Virus record (IMG/VR): IMGVR_UViG_3300018868_000059
Location: 1 to 20,125 of that record
DNA: 20,125 nucleotides
Strand: one strand, 5' to 3'
Origin: a virus
Shown: positions 1-5,430 of the stretch, piece after piece
Position numbering within the stretch: position 1 is the stretch's first letter
Layout: the number at the start of each line of letters is the position of its first letter
Made by a program: the position numbers and the translations under genes
The notes under the pieces: model-generated
Told to the model about the DNA's origin: nothing
The model's input: only the letters and a program-made list of their open reading frames with translations
The model's database searches: none

Positions 1-1
1 C

Positions 2-307
2 GTGCAGGAGCACGCGCCGGGGACAGTGCTGGCACTGATGCAGCGGAGCGTGTCGGGCGACGTGCCCAGCTTCAACGCGATCAAGCAGGCGCGCACGGAC
101 TTCCTTCAGTCGCAACCCCAGCGTGCCCGCCGCCGCGAGCCTCAGGCCACGATGCCGGTGCCGGTGCGCAAGCCGCCCCGCCCGCCCCTGACCTTCGAGG
201 AAAAGCTGGCCCGCGTCGCCGCTGGCGCCCGCCTCGTCACCGTTCACCCGCTGCGCAAGCCGGCCCCAGCCTTCACGCTGGGCGGCGTCGGCAGCTCCAC
301 CCTTTGA
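2..307 (+). CDS. Unknown small phage protein (5' end probably cut)
   Basis: The frame is open from the first base of the window and ends at TGA 305-307. The GTG at position 2 could be a start, but there is no room to see a ribosome binding site, so the gene may begin upstream. The visible 101 residues are rich in Pro, Arg and Ala, with a basic proline-rich middle (PVPVRKPPRPP) and a C-terminal tail ending in GGVGSSTL. I recognise no domain. It sits 15 bp before the next gene in the same direction, so it is probably the tail end of an early phage operon. A role in DNA metabolism is only a guess from the neighbours. Confidence 0.5.
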   Translation: MQEHAPGTVLALMQRSVSGDVPSFNAIKQARTDFLQSQPQRARRREPQATMPVPVRKPPRPPLTFEEKLARVAAGARLVTVHPLRKPAPAFTLGGVGSSTL

Positions 308-322
308 CCTGAGGAGAAGCCA

Positions 323-721
323 ATGATCATCGACCCTGAGAATCCGCCTCGCGCAGCCGACGGCAACCGCATGCCGCCCGCCGCCAATAGCTTCGGCGAC
401 TTCGTCCGCTTCCTGGAGGATGGACAGCTGGACGCCGAGTTGTCCGAAGTGCTGCGCAAGATGTCCAGCGACATGGCCCACACCGCAATCGAGAGCGGCG
501 GCAAGGCCAAGGGCAAGCTGACGATTTCCCTCGACTTCGCGCTCGACGGCCGGGTCTTCACCATCAAGGCGAAGCACAAGGTCGACGTTCCGGAGGCCAA
601 GCGCCCGCAGAGCGTCATGTGGTCGACCGAGGACGGCCGCTTCACCCCCAGCAACCCGCAACAGGGTCAGCTTTTCGGCGTGCGCGAAGTGCGCGGGCCC
701 GGCTTCCGCGACGCCGTCTGA
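323..721 (+). CDS. Hypothetical early phage protein, 132 aa
   Basis: ATG 323 follows a good Shine-Dalgarno sequence (GAGGAG, 311-316, 6 nt spacing). The protein is soluble, with no signal peptide or membrane segment. Its N-terminal part has an amphipathic stretch (FVRFLEDGQLDAELSEVL), and the second half looks like beta strands (KLTISLDFALDG, VFTIKAKHKV). This protein type is often seen beside DUF2303 genes in alphaproteobacterial prophages, as here. I know no function for it. It is probably co-transcribed with the genes on both sides, with gaps of 15 and 26 bp. Confidence 0.7.
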   Translation: MIIDPENPPRAADGNRMPPAANSFGDFVRFLEDGQLDAELSEVLRKMSSDMAHTAIESGGKAKGKLTISLDFALDGRVFTIKAKHKVDVPEAKRPQSVMWSTEDGRFTPSNPQQGQLFGVREVRGPGFRDAV

Positions 722-747
722 TCGCGATCACCTGAAAGGACATGACC

Positions 748-1671
748 ATGGAAAGCATCAACGGAGACGGCGTGATCGCCCAGGCGCGCGATCTCGTCGA
801 GGATTACGTGAAGGCCGAGATCATCAGCGTGGCGGAGCCGAGCACCGGCATCACGCTGGCGGCGGTTCGGCACGGCAACGACATCCGTGTCTTGCCGCCC
901 TCGACCTTCGACCCCTATCGCCCGCAGCCGCTGTTCCGCACCGGCTCGGCGGTCATGCTGTCGCTGGACAGCCTGATCGAGCATGCGAACCGGTTCAAGG
1001 ATGACGACAGCGTCGTCTTCGCCGACGACAGCCGCACGAACCCCAGCATCATCGTCGTGCTCGACTACCACCGCGCTGGCGCCGCCGCCGGTCCACGCTT
1101 CGGCAAGCATCGGTCGACCTTCACCTTCCCGCTCAGCGACGAGTGGAAGGCCTGGAACGACAAGAATGCCGAGGCGATGGGCATGGTCGATTTCGCCGCC
1201 TTCCTCGAAGAGCGCATCATCGATGTGCTTTACGTCGAGGGCGAGGACGACGTGTCCGAGGATCTGGGACGTCTGATCGACACCCTCGGCGGCCGTGACA
1301 CGATCGCCACGCCGAACAAGCTGATGGAACTGGCGCGCGGTCTCCAGATCAACGAGGCGGCCGTCGTGCAGGAGGCGGTCAACCTCGCGTCGGGCGAGGG
1401 CATCGTCCGCTTTCAGTCCACCCATACCGACGAACACGGCGCGCCGATCAAGGTGCCCGGACTGTTCCTGATCGGCATCCCGGTCTTCCGCAACGGCCCG
1501 CTGTACCGCGTCGCGGCGCGTCTCCGGTACCGCAAGTCCGGCGGCAAGATCGTCTTCTGGTACGAGCTGTGGCGCACCGACCGCACCTTCGACCACGCCT
1601 TCAAGGAATCGGTCGAGCGCGTGAAGGCCGACACCGGTCTGCCCGTCCTCATCGGCAAGCCGGAGGCCTGA
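748..1671 (+). CDS. DUF2303 family protein (YfdQ-like)
   Basis: This 307-residue protein matches the DUF2303/YfdQ pattern I know from prophage early regions: an N-terminal part with a VLPPSTFDPYR-like motif, a central SLIEHANRFKDDDSVVFAD segment, a VVLDYHRAG strand, and a FPLSDEWKAWN motif followed by FAAFLEERI. The C-terminal third resembles a beta-rich domain. Two ATGs are close together (742 and 748). AAGGA at 736-740 is only 1 nt from the first but 7 nt from the second, so I chose 748. The biochemical role is unknown. DUF2303 genes usually lie in phage recombination or replication clusters, which fits the O-like gene downstream. Confidence 0.85.
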   Translation: MESINGDGVIAQARDLVEDYVKAEIISVAEPSTGITLAAVRHGNDIRVLPPSTFDPYRPQPLFRTGSAVMLSLDSLIEHANRFKDDDSVVFADDSRTNPSIIVVLDYHRAGAAAGPRFGKHRSTFTFPLSDEWKAWNDKNAEAMGMVDFAAFLEERIIDVLYVEGEDDVSEDLGRLIDTLGGRDTIATPNKLMELARGLQINEAAVVQEAVNLASGEGIVRFQSTHTDEHGAPIKVPGLFLIGIPVFRNGPLYRVAARLRYRKSGGKIVFWYELWRTDRTFDHAFKESVERVKADTGLPVLIGKPEA

Positions 1672-1675
1672 TCCC

Positions 1676-1876
1676 ATGTGGTCGCTGCTCTCTCGTCTTC
1701 GCCCAGCCCCCGTTGACCGCCTCGCCCCGCTGCGCGCCGACCTCGACGCGGCGCTTACGGAACGTCGGATGCAGCGGCCCACCTCCCCCCGCTTGGAGAC
1801 GCGTCGGTTCGAACTGGCGCGTCCCAAGGTCGAAGAACTGCGGCGCTCGCTCGCCGATCAGCAGGTGACCCTTTAA
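1676..1876 (+). CDS. Small basic hypothetical protein, 66 aa
   Basis: ATG 1676 lies 4 nt after the DUF2303 stop and is preceded by GGAGG (1662-1666, 9 nt spacing), inside the end of the DUF2303 gene. The protein is short, Arg-rich and probably helical (PLRADLDAALTERRM near the N-terminus, KVEELRRSLADQQ near the C-terminus). No domain is recognised. Its stop TAA shares a base with the next ATG (TAATG at 1874-1878), which argues for translational coupling and supports it as a real gene. Confidence 0.6.
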   Translation: MWSLLSRLRPAPVDRLAPLRADLDAALTERRMQRPTSPRLETRRFELARPKVEELRRSLADQQVTL

Positions 1877-2103
1877 TGCCGCCTATCCCCATCACGCCCG
1901 CCCGGATGCATAATGTCTATCGCATCGGCGGCGGTTCCTCGACGGCGGTCGGCAAGGTGGCGCGCTATACCCGCGCCACCGCTGATCACTGCGCTGAGGG
2001 TTTGGCTCGCGCTGGTGGCATGCATCGCGTCGGCATCTGGCATGTCCGCGATCACTCCGCCGTAATCGCCGCTCTGTGCTCGCCATTGGGCCGCGTCGGA
2101 TGA
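1876..2103 (+). CDS. Small hypothetical protein, 75 aa
   Basis: It starts at the ATG of the TAATG overlap with the upstream gene and ends in an ATGA overlap (2100-2103) with the replication gene. The close coupling on both sides is the main evidence that it is real. The sequence is Gly/Ala-rich with several His residues (DHCAEGLARAGGMHRVGIWH). There is no signal peptide, membrane helix or recognisable domain. The function is unknown. It could simply couple translation into the initiator gene. Confidence 0.5.
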   Translation: MPPIPITPARMHNVYRIGGGSSTAVGKVARYTRATADHCAEGLARAGGMHRVGIWHVRDHSAVIAALCSPLGRVG

Positions 2104-2909
2104 GCGTCCGCCTGATGACCGAGGTCTGGGCCGTCAGCCTGCCGGATAGCGAGAAGCTGGTGCTGCTCGCTCTGGCCGACTGCGCCAACGACGAGGGCCT
2201 GTGCTGGCCGTCGATGGCGACGCTCGCGCGCAAGTGCAGCAAGAGCGATCGCACGGTGCAGGCGTCCATCAAGCGCCTCGTCGCCTCCGGCCACATGAGC
2301 CGGTCGGAAGTGCCCGGTAAGGGCTGCCGATACATCATTCACCCCACCACCGAAACGGCTTCACCCCCGAAGCCACTTCGCCCCGAAGTACCTTCACCCC
2401 CGAAGGGAACGACGCAGACCCCCGAAGCGGCTTCGGACAAACCATCAAGAACCATAAATCCTCAGGAGGCTTCGCCTCCTTCGGTCAAGCGCAAGCGCGA
2501 GCCGAAACCCAAGCCTCATCGCTTGCCCGACGATTGGAAGCCGACGCGCTTCGCCGAGGGCACGGTCGCTCGGGAGATCGTCGACCGGCGCGGTCAGGAA
2601 TGGGCCCGAGCAACGCTCGAGCTTTTCCGGAACTGGGCCGCCAACGCCGACCACAAGCCCGGCAAGGGCCTCAAGCTGAACTGGCAACTCGCCTTCGCCA
2701 ACTGGATCATCGAACAGGACAATCGCGATGGAAATCGTTCAACATCCGTATCCCGCCAGCCAGCCAGCGTTCGCGGCGGGCGCCCTGACCCGGCTCTCGA
2801 CATGCTCCGAGCAGCCCGAGCAGCCCAGAGCACGCCGGATGGTGCCTCCAGTGGTGGGCGAGATCATCGCCAAACTGGGCTTGCGCTATCGACCGAGTGG
2901 ACAGGCTGA
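2100..2909 (+). CDS. O-like replication initiator with N-terminal winged helix-turn-helix
   Basis: Residues 18-70 form a winged helix-turn-helix of the type found in phage replication O-like proteins (LPDSEKLVLLALADCAND, WPSMATLARKCSKSDRTVQ, then the wing). A low-complexity Pro/Lys/Glu linker follows (about residues 86-127), then a C-terminal domain (LPDDWKPTRFAEGTVAREI, FRNWAANADHKPGKG, LNWQLAFANWI) typical of these initiators. ATG 2100 is preferred over the in-frame GTG 2076 because it makes an ATGA overlap with the upstream stop and gives the usual MSVR start. The DNA coding the linker carries iteron-like repeats, as in lambda O. The protein would bind the phage origin and recruit the helicase machinery. 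The last 60 codons are overlapped in another frame by the next gene. Confidence 0.8.
   Translation: MSVRLMTEVWAVSLPDSEKLVLLALADCANDEGLCWPSMATLARKCSKSDRTVQASIKRLVASGHMSRSEVPGKGCRYIIHPTTETASPPKPLRPEVPSPPKGTTQTPEAASDKPSRTINPQEASPPSVKRKREPKPKPHRLPDDWKPTRFAEGTVAREIVDRRGQEWARATLELFRNWAANADHKPGKGLKLNWQLAFANWIIEQDNRDGNRSTSVSRQPASVRGGRPDPALDMLRAARAAQSTPDGASSGGRDHRQTGLALSTEWTG
2359..2405 (+). repeat. Three iteron-like repeats, each an imperfect palindrome
   Basis: Three copies of a CTTC-A/G-CCCC-GAAG unit lie at 2359-2372, 2376-2388 and 2392-2405; the first and third are identical (CTTCACCCCCGAAG) and the second is one base shorter. Each begins with CTTC and ends with GAAG, so each has dyad symmetry. 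A partial fourth copy (ACCCCCGAAG, 2418-2427) runs into a 15-bp palindrome (2422-2436, CCGAAGC-G-GCTTCGG). They lie in the linker-coding part of the O-like gene, where lambda keeps its O-binding iterons. Confidence 0.7.
2359..2480 (+). other. Candidate phage replication origin inside the initiator gene
   Basis: The block combines iteron-like repeats (2359-2427), a palindrome (2422-2436), an AT-richer stretch in otherwise GC-rich DNA (about 2437-2460, with AAACCATCAAGAACCATAAA), and a perfect 7-bp stem with a 3-nt loop (AGGAGGC/GCCTCCT, 2464-2480). This matches the order iterons, then AT-rich region, then inverted repeat, of the lambda origin within gene O. The layout is visible; the origin function is inference by analogy. 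Confidence 0.55.
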
Positions 2910-3207
2910 CCTTGAGGCCCACGCCGAAGCTCTGGTCTTGCTCGGCGAGGATTGTGCCGACATTCCTGCCGATCTTCTCGACGAAGCGGCACGGCAGTGG
3001 GCCCAGTCCAGCAGGTTCATGCCCAAGGCGTCCGAGCTTCGCGAACTGGCGCGCAACGTCCGAAACCGCGCCCGCGCGGCGACTGACTTCGGCGGTCAGC
3101 AGCTGCAAGCCCATTGCGACCGGCTCAACCAGCTCAACTGGTGCCGTGGACAATGGCATGTCGTCGGCGACGGTGAAGATCGCCGCATTGACCGGGCGGG
3201 CCGCTGA
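2728..3207 (+). CDS. Probable helicase-loader-like phage replication protein
   Basis: This 159-residue protein has a helical core (VVGEIIAKLGLRYRP, ADLEAHAEALVLLGED, PADLLDEAARQWAQSSRFMP) ending in a KASELRELARNV motif. The pattern 'short helical domain, then S-R-F-x-P-K-x-x-E-L-R' is shared by phage helicase loader/inhibitor proteins of the G39P/lambda-P kind. That similarity, plus its place right after an O-like initiator, is the basis for the call. ATG 2728 has an upstream AGGA (2715-2718, 9 nt) and makes a 182-bp overlap with the initiator. ATG 2839 (MVPPVVGE) is an alternative start with a weaker binding site and a 71-bp overlap. Coding from 2910 on is secure; the exact start and the function are not. 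Confidence 0.55.
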   Translation: MEIVQHPYPASQPAFAAGALTRLSTCSEQPEQPRARRMVPPVVGEIIAKLGLRYRPSGQADLEAHAEALVLLGEDCADIPADLLDEAARQWAQSSRFMPKASELRELARNVRNRARAATDFGGQQLQAHCDRLNQLNWCRGQWHVVGDGEDRRIDRAGR

Positions 3208-3208
3208 A

Positions 3209-3250
3209 ATGCGTGCATATCACCAGGCGGCGGAGGCCAAGGCAGCATGA
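3209..3250 (+). CDS. Possible 13-codon linker ORF
   Basis: A tiny frame, MRAYHQAAEAKAA, starts 1 nt after the upstream stop and ends in an ATGA overlap with the next gene at 3247. It fills the gap exactly and could couple translation between the two genes. Being so short, it may also be chance. Confidence 0.2.
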   Translation: MRAYHQAAEAKAA

Positions 3251-3519
3251 TCCCCGCGAGAATCTCCGGATGCACGCGAGCGCTTGGGGCTCCGGCGGGC
3301 TGGACACCCGAGACCAGTGGCCCCTGCTGCGGCCTTCCAATCCGCGACGAGATGAATGGGGATATGCCGTGCATGACGAGCGCTTGGGAGCCAACCCCGG
3401 CAGAACTGGCGGCGCTGAACAACGGCGGCAAGGTCTACCTTCGCGTGCTCGGCACCGGCCATCCGCCCGTAGCGGTCTATGCGCTTGGCCCCTCGTCCGC
3501 CAGCGACGAAACAGTATGA
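3247..3519 (+). CDS. Small Cys-containing early phage protein, 90 aa
   Basis: ATG 3247 is preceded by GGAGG (3232-3236, 10 nt). The protein has two parts. The first is an N-terminal segment (ARISGCTRALGAPAGW, SGPCCGLPIRD) with three cysteines. The second is a C-terminal segment (MTSAWEPTPAELAALNNGG, VYLRVLGTGHPPVAVYALG) that I recall from many small proteins in alphaproteobacterial prophages. That C-terminal part gives strong support for the frame. The function is unknown. A shorter product from ATG 3376 is possible, but the N-terminal Cys part also looks conserved. It overlaps the next gene by 41 bp. Confidence 0.65.
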   Translation: MIPARISGCTRALGAPAGWTPETSGPCCGLPIRDEMNGDMPCMTSAWEPTPAELAALNNGGKVYLRVLGTGHPPVAVYALGPSSASDETV

Positions 3520-3709
3520 ACGGGCGCGGCACTTGCCCAAGAACAGCGGCACCCCGCCACCGTTTGAAACGGTCGACATATGCTTCCGTAACGGTGTCGT
3601 CGTGCGGGGCGTCTCGCCGAAGCGGTACAGGTGGACGCTGGCCGATCGGTCATTCCCGGCAAATTACGACTTCGACATCATCGACTGGCAGCTGACCGCA
3701 AAGGGGTGA
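3479..3709 (+). CDS. Small hypothetical phage protein, 76 aa
   Basis: The C-terminal half looks like a genuine small domain (FRNGVVVRGVSPKRYRW, then NYDFDIIDWQL) with alternating strand-like residues and several aromatics. The first 30 residues are basic and less structured. No ribosome binding site is obvious before ATG 3479, so the start is uncertain. It overlaps the preceding gene by 41 bp. No function is known to me; it belongs to the early cassette by position. Confidence 0.5.
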   Translation: MRLAPRPPATKQYERARHLPKNSGTPPPFETVDICFRNGVVVRGVSPKRYRWTLADRSFPANYDFDIIDWQLTAKG

Positions 3710-3761
3710 GCGGCAGGCGGTGTTTATGGTATGTTCTCAACAGATTGGCAGGGCGGATTTT

Positions 3762-4391
3762 ATGGGGCGGCAGATGAATAGCGCAGCGTTTCGGACGTCG
3801 GTGGCGGCGGCAGTGCTGGCGGGCAAGCCCGTGCCGGTGCGGAAGCTGCCCAAGCCGGTCAGCAAGCCCGCACGGCAGCCGGTGCAGGAGCATGTCGACG
3901 CCACGCCCGAGCGTATCGCGCGGGCCAGTGACGACGATGGCGTTCGGCATGACCGCGTCGTTGACGCCATGATCGACAAGGCGGGCGAACGGGCCAAGCT
4001 GACGCGTCAGTTCGCGGACAGCTGGATCGACCGCATGCTGGTGCGCAAGCAGCTGACCTATCCGCAATGGTTCGCGTGCGACTGGTATGCCACCCTTCAT
4101 GCAGCCGCCCACAGCGCGGCGCGTGTGGTCGCTGACTATGGCGAGGGATGCGGCGGGGCTGGCCGGGAGAACTATGGCCAGCCGCTTTCGGCCCGGCAGT
4201 GGGATGCCCGCCGCCGCCTGCGCGATGCCCGCGCCGCGATCCCGACCAACATGCTCGCGCTGTTCGACCGGGTCGTGATCGAGGATGCCATGCCATCGTT
4301 CACCAACGGCAGGCAGCGTGCGCGCTTCGCCGAGCACATCGCCGCCGCCGCTCAGAAACTGGCGGCAGCCATCAACGCGCCAGGCGCTTGA
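3762..4391 (+). CDS. Unknown helical protein at the early/late boundary, 209 aa
   Basis: The N-terminal part is basic and proline-rich (KPVPVRKLPKPVSKPARQP). From about residue 50 the protein is mostly helical, with a motif-like central part (LTYPQWFACDWYATLHAAAH, SARQWDARRRLRDARAAIP) and a C-terminal helix (ARFAEHIAAAAQKLAAAI). The arrangement reminds me of DUF6456-like alphaproteobacterial proteins, but I cannot show homology. The start is uncertain: GTG 3720, ATG 3726, ATG 3762 and ATG 3774 are all in frame and none has a strong binding site. As the last plus-strand gene before the terminase, it is in the place where many phages keep a late regulator. That role is inference only. Confidence 0.6.
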   Translation: MGRQMNSAAFRTSVAAAVLAGKPVPVRKLPKPVSKPARQPVQEHVDATPERIARASDDDGVRHDRVVDAMIDKAGERAKLTRQFADSWIDRMLVRKQLTYPQWFACDWYATLHAAAHSAARVVADYGEGCGGAGRENYGQPLSARQWDARRRLRDARAAIPTNMLALFDRVVIEDAMPSFTNGRQRARFAEHIAAAAQKLAAAINAPGA

Positions 4392-4430
4392 CGACACAGC
4401 CCATTTCGTCCATACCAATCCATAGATGTG

Positions 4431-4460
4431 AGAGCCGCGCCCGAGAGGGTTAGCGGCTCT
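4431..4460. terminator. Hairpin between convergent genes, possibly two-way terminator
   Basis: A perfect 8-bp stem, AGAGCCGC (4431-4438) with GCGGCTCT (4453-4460), has a 14-nt loop and is followed on the plus strand by TTTCC. It lies between the stop of the plus-strand gene (4391) and the stop of the minus-strand gene (4468), where a shared terminator is expected. The T tract is weak in both directions. The right arm is part of a near-repeat: TTAGCGGCTCTTTC (4450-4463) and TTAGCGGTCTTTC (4468-4480). Confidence 0.5.
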
Positions 4461-4467
4461 TTCCGTG

Positions 4468-4716
4468 TTAGCGGTCTTTCATGCCTTTGATCCATCCGCC
4501 GATGTCATCGTTGATCAGCTCCCTGAGCCAGACACACGCTACGAATTCTTCGCCATCTTGGATGAAGCCAATACGTTCTGCCTGATAGTCAACAACGGCT
4601 TGATAGGTTGTGCGGACCAACTGGCCAGGCTGCGGCAGCACCTCGAAGTCATAGTCCTGTCCTTGGTAGTCACCTTCGCCGTTCCCGATCGGCGGGATGA
4701 ACAATCTTACCCTCAT
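4468..4716 (-). CDS. Minus-strand accessory gene, 82 aa, unknown
   Basis: This is the only convincing minus-strand gene in the window. Its ATG (4716-4714) has a good binding site upstream, AGGGAGA about 7 nt away when read on the minus strand. The product is small, acidic and soluble, with beta-strand-like parts (MRVRLFIPPIG, DYDFEVLPQPGQLVR, RIGFIQDGEEFVACVWL) and a C-terminal IGGWIKGMKDR. The same frame is open upstream to GTG 4851, but that extension is low in complexity and looks like leader sequence. A TATACA hexamer read on the minus strand near 4814-4819 might be a -10 box; no good -35 is seen. A lone gene on the opposite strand between early and late regions suggests a moron expressed in the lysogen. 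Confidence 0.6.
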   Translation of the reverse strand: MRVRLFIPPIGNGEGDYQGQDYDFEVLPQPGQLVRTTYQAVVDYQAERIGFIQDGEEFVACVWLRELINDDIGGWIKGMKDR

Positions 4717-4929
4717 GTGTCGGTCTCCCTGTGCGGCTGCCGCACCATCACAGACTGGGCGCAGCTCGGCAACAGCAGATGGCCTCGCCTTTGGGTCCTT
4801 CCCGGCCCCATCTGTATACGGGGGGCAAAGGCGCAAAACAGCGCTAGGCACGAAATCCTCTATGGTGCCGCCGCCTTGACATAGTTTTTGGCAGTTTCCT
4901 GCGGGTTTCGTGATCGTGGAGGCGGCATT
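4717..4929. other. Non-coding region with inverted repeats; candidate cos/promoter region
   Basis: No gene is evident between the minus-strand start and the small terminase start. Inverted repeats are visible: CAGATGG (4776-4782) with CCATCTG (4808-4814), CGCCTTTG (4786-4793) with CAAAGGCG (4826-4833), and GCGC-6-GCGC (4831-4844). The first two pairs interlock, so they cannot both form as hairpins. In lambda-type phages with Nu1/GpA terminases, cos lies just upstream of the small terminase gene. The late promoter should also lie here or further upstream. A TTGACA at 4876-4881 has no matching -10 box. Confidence 0.35.
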
Positions 4930-5430
4930 TTGTCGATTGACGCTGTCACCCTCACCCGGGCCGATGTTGCGTGGCTGGTCGGCATGTCCGACAGCTGGGT
5001 TCGCGATCGGATGCAGGCTGGGGACCTTCCCCGCCCTGGCGCCACCGCCGAAGAGTATGTCGAGGCGTTCGTCGCGTACCGCGTGCGGAAATTCGAGCAG
5101 GCCGACGAAGACGGCACGCTCAACAAAGAGCAGGAGCAGGCCCGCCTCGCGAAGGAGCAGGCCGACGCCAAGGCCATGGACAATGCCGAGCGCCGCCGTG
5201 AATTGGCCTCGCTGCCGGACATGGTTGCAGCCGGCGCCGGCGTGATCGTCATGATCGTCGCTCAGCTCCAGCAGGTCGGCGCACGCGTCGCCAAGGGCGA
5301 CACTAAGCTCCGGGCGCGTATCGACATCGAGATAAACAACGTCCTCACCGACCTGAGCATGACGCGGATTGAAGAGGCGCGCGGCGGGGGCTTTGACGAT
5401 GGCGAGCCCGAAGAAGACGGAGGCGGCTGA
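4930..5430 (+). CDS. Terminase small subunit, Nu1-like
   Basis: The protein recognises the phage packaging site and brings in the large subunit. Residues 5-40 look like the MerR-like helix-turn-helix of Nu1-type small terminases (LTRADVAWLVGMSDSWVRDRM). A charged helical segment follows (EQEQARLAKEQADAKAMDNAERR), typical of this family and likely a coiled-coil multimer region, then a C-terminal part that would contact the large subunit. The start is TTG 4930, chosen because GGAGG (4918-4922) lies 7 nt upstream and no ATG or GTG suits the frame. TTG 4890-region starts would be longer and lack a site. The gene overlaps the large terminase start by 32 bp, as expected for an Nu1/A pair. Confidence 0.75.
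   Translation: MSIDAVTLTRADVAWLVGMSDSWVRDRMQAGDLPRPGATAEEYVEAFVAYRVRKFEQADEDGTLNKEQEQARLAKEQADAKAMDNAERRRELASLPDMVAAGAGVIVMIVAQLQQVGARVAKGDTKLRARIDIEINNVLTDLSMTRIEEARGGGFDDGEPEEDGGG

Noticed and set aside
667-1827. Long minus-strand open frame opposite the DUF2303 gene
   Set aside because: It is low-complexity, Arg/Asp/Val-rich and mirrors a well-supported plus-strand gene; such antisense frames are common in GC-rich DNA.
2-3893. Shared GTGCAGGAGCA at 2-12 and 3883-3893, and the PVPVRK motif in both proteins, as a gene duplication
   Set aside because: The match is too short, and the rest of the two proteins does not align.
4717-4851. N-terminal extension of the minus-strand gene to GTG 4851
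   Set aside because: The added residues are low in complexity, and the internal ATG at 4716 has a clear binding site.
4876-4904. Sigma-70 promoter at TTGACA before the small terminase
   Set aside because: No plausible -10 hexamer lies 16-18 nt downstream (the sequence there is CTGCGG-like).
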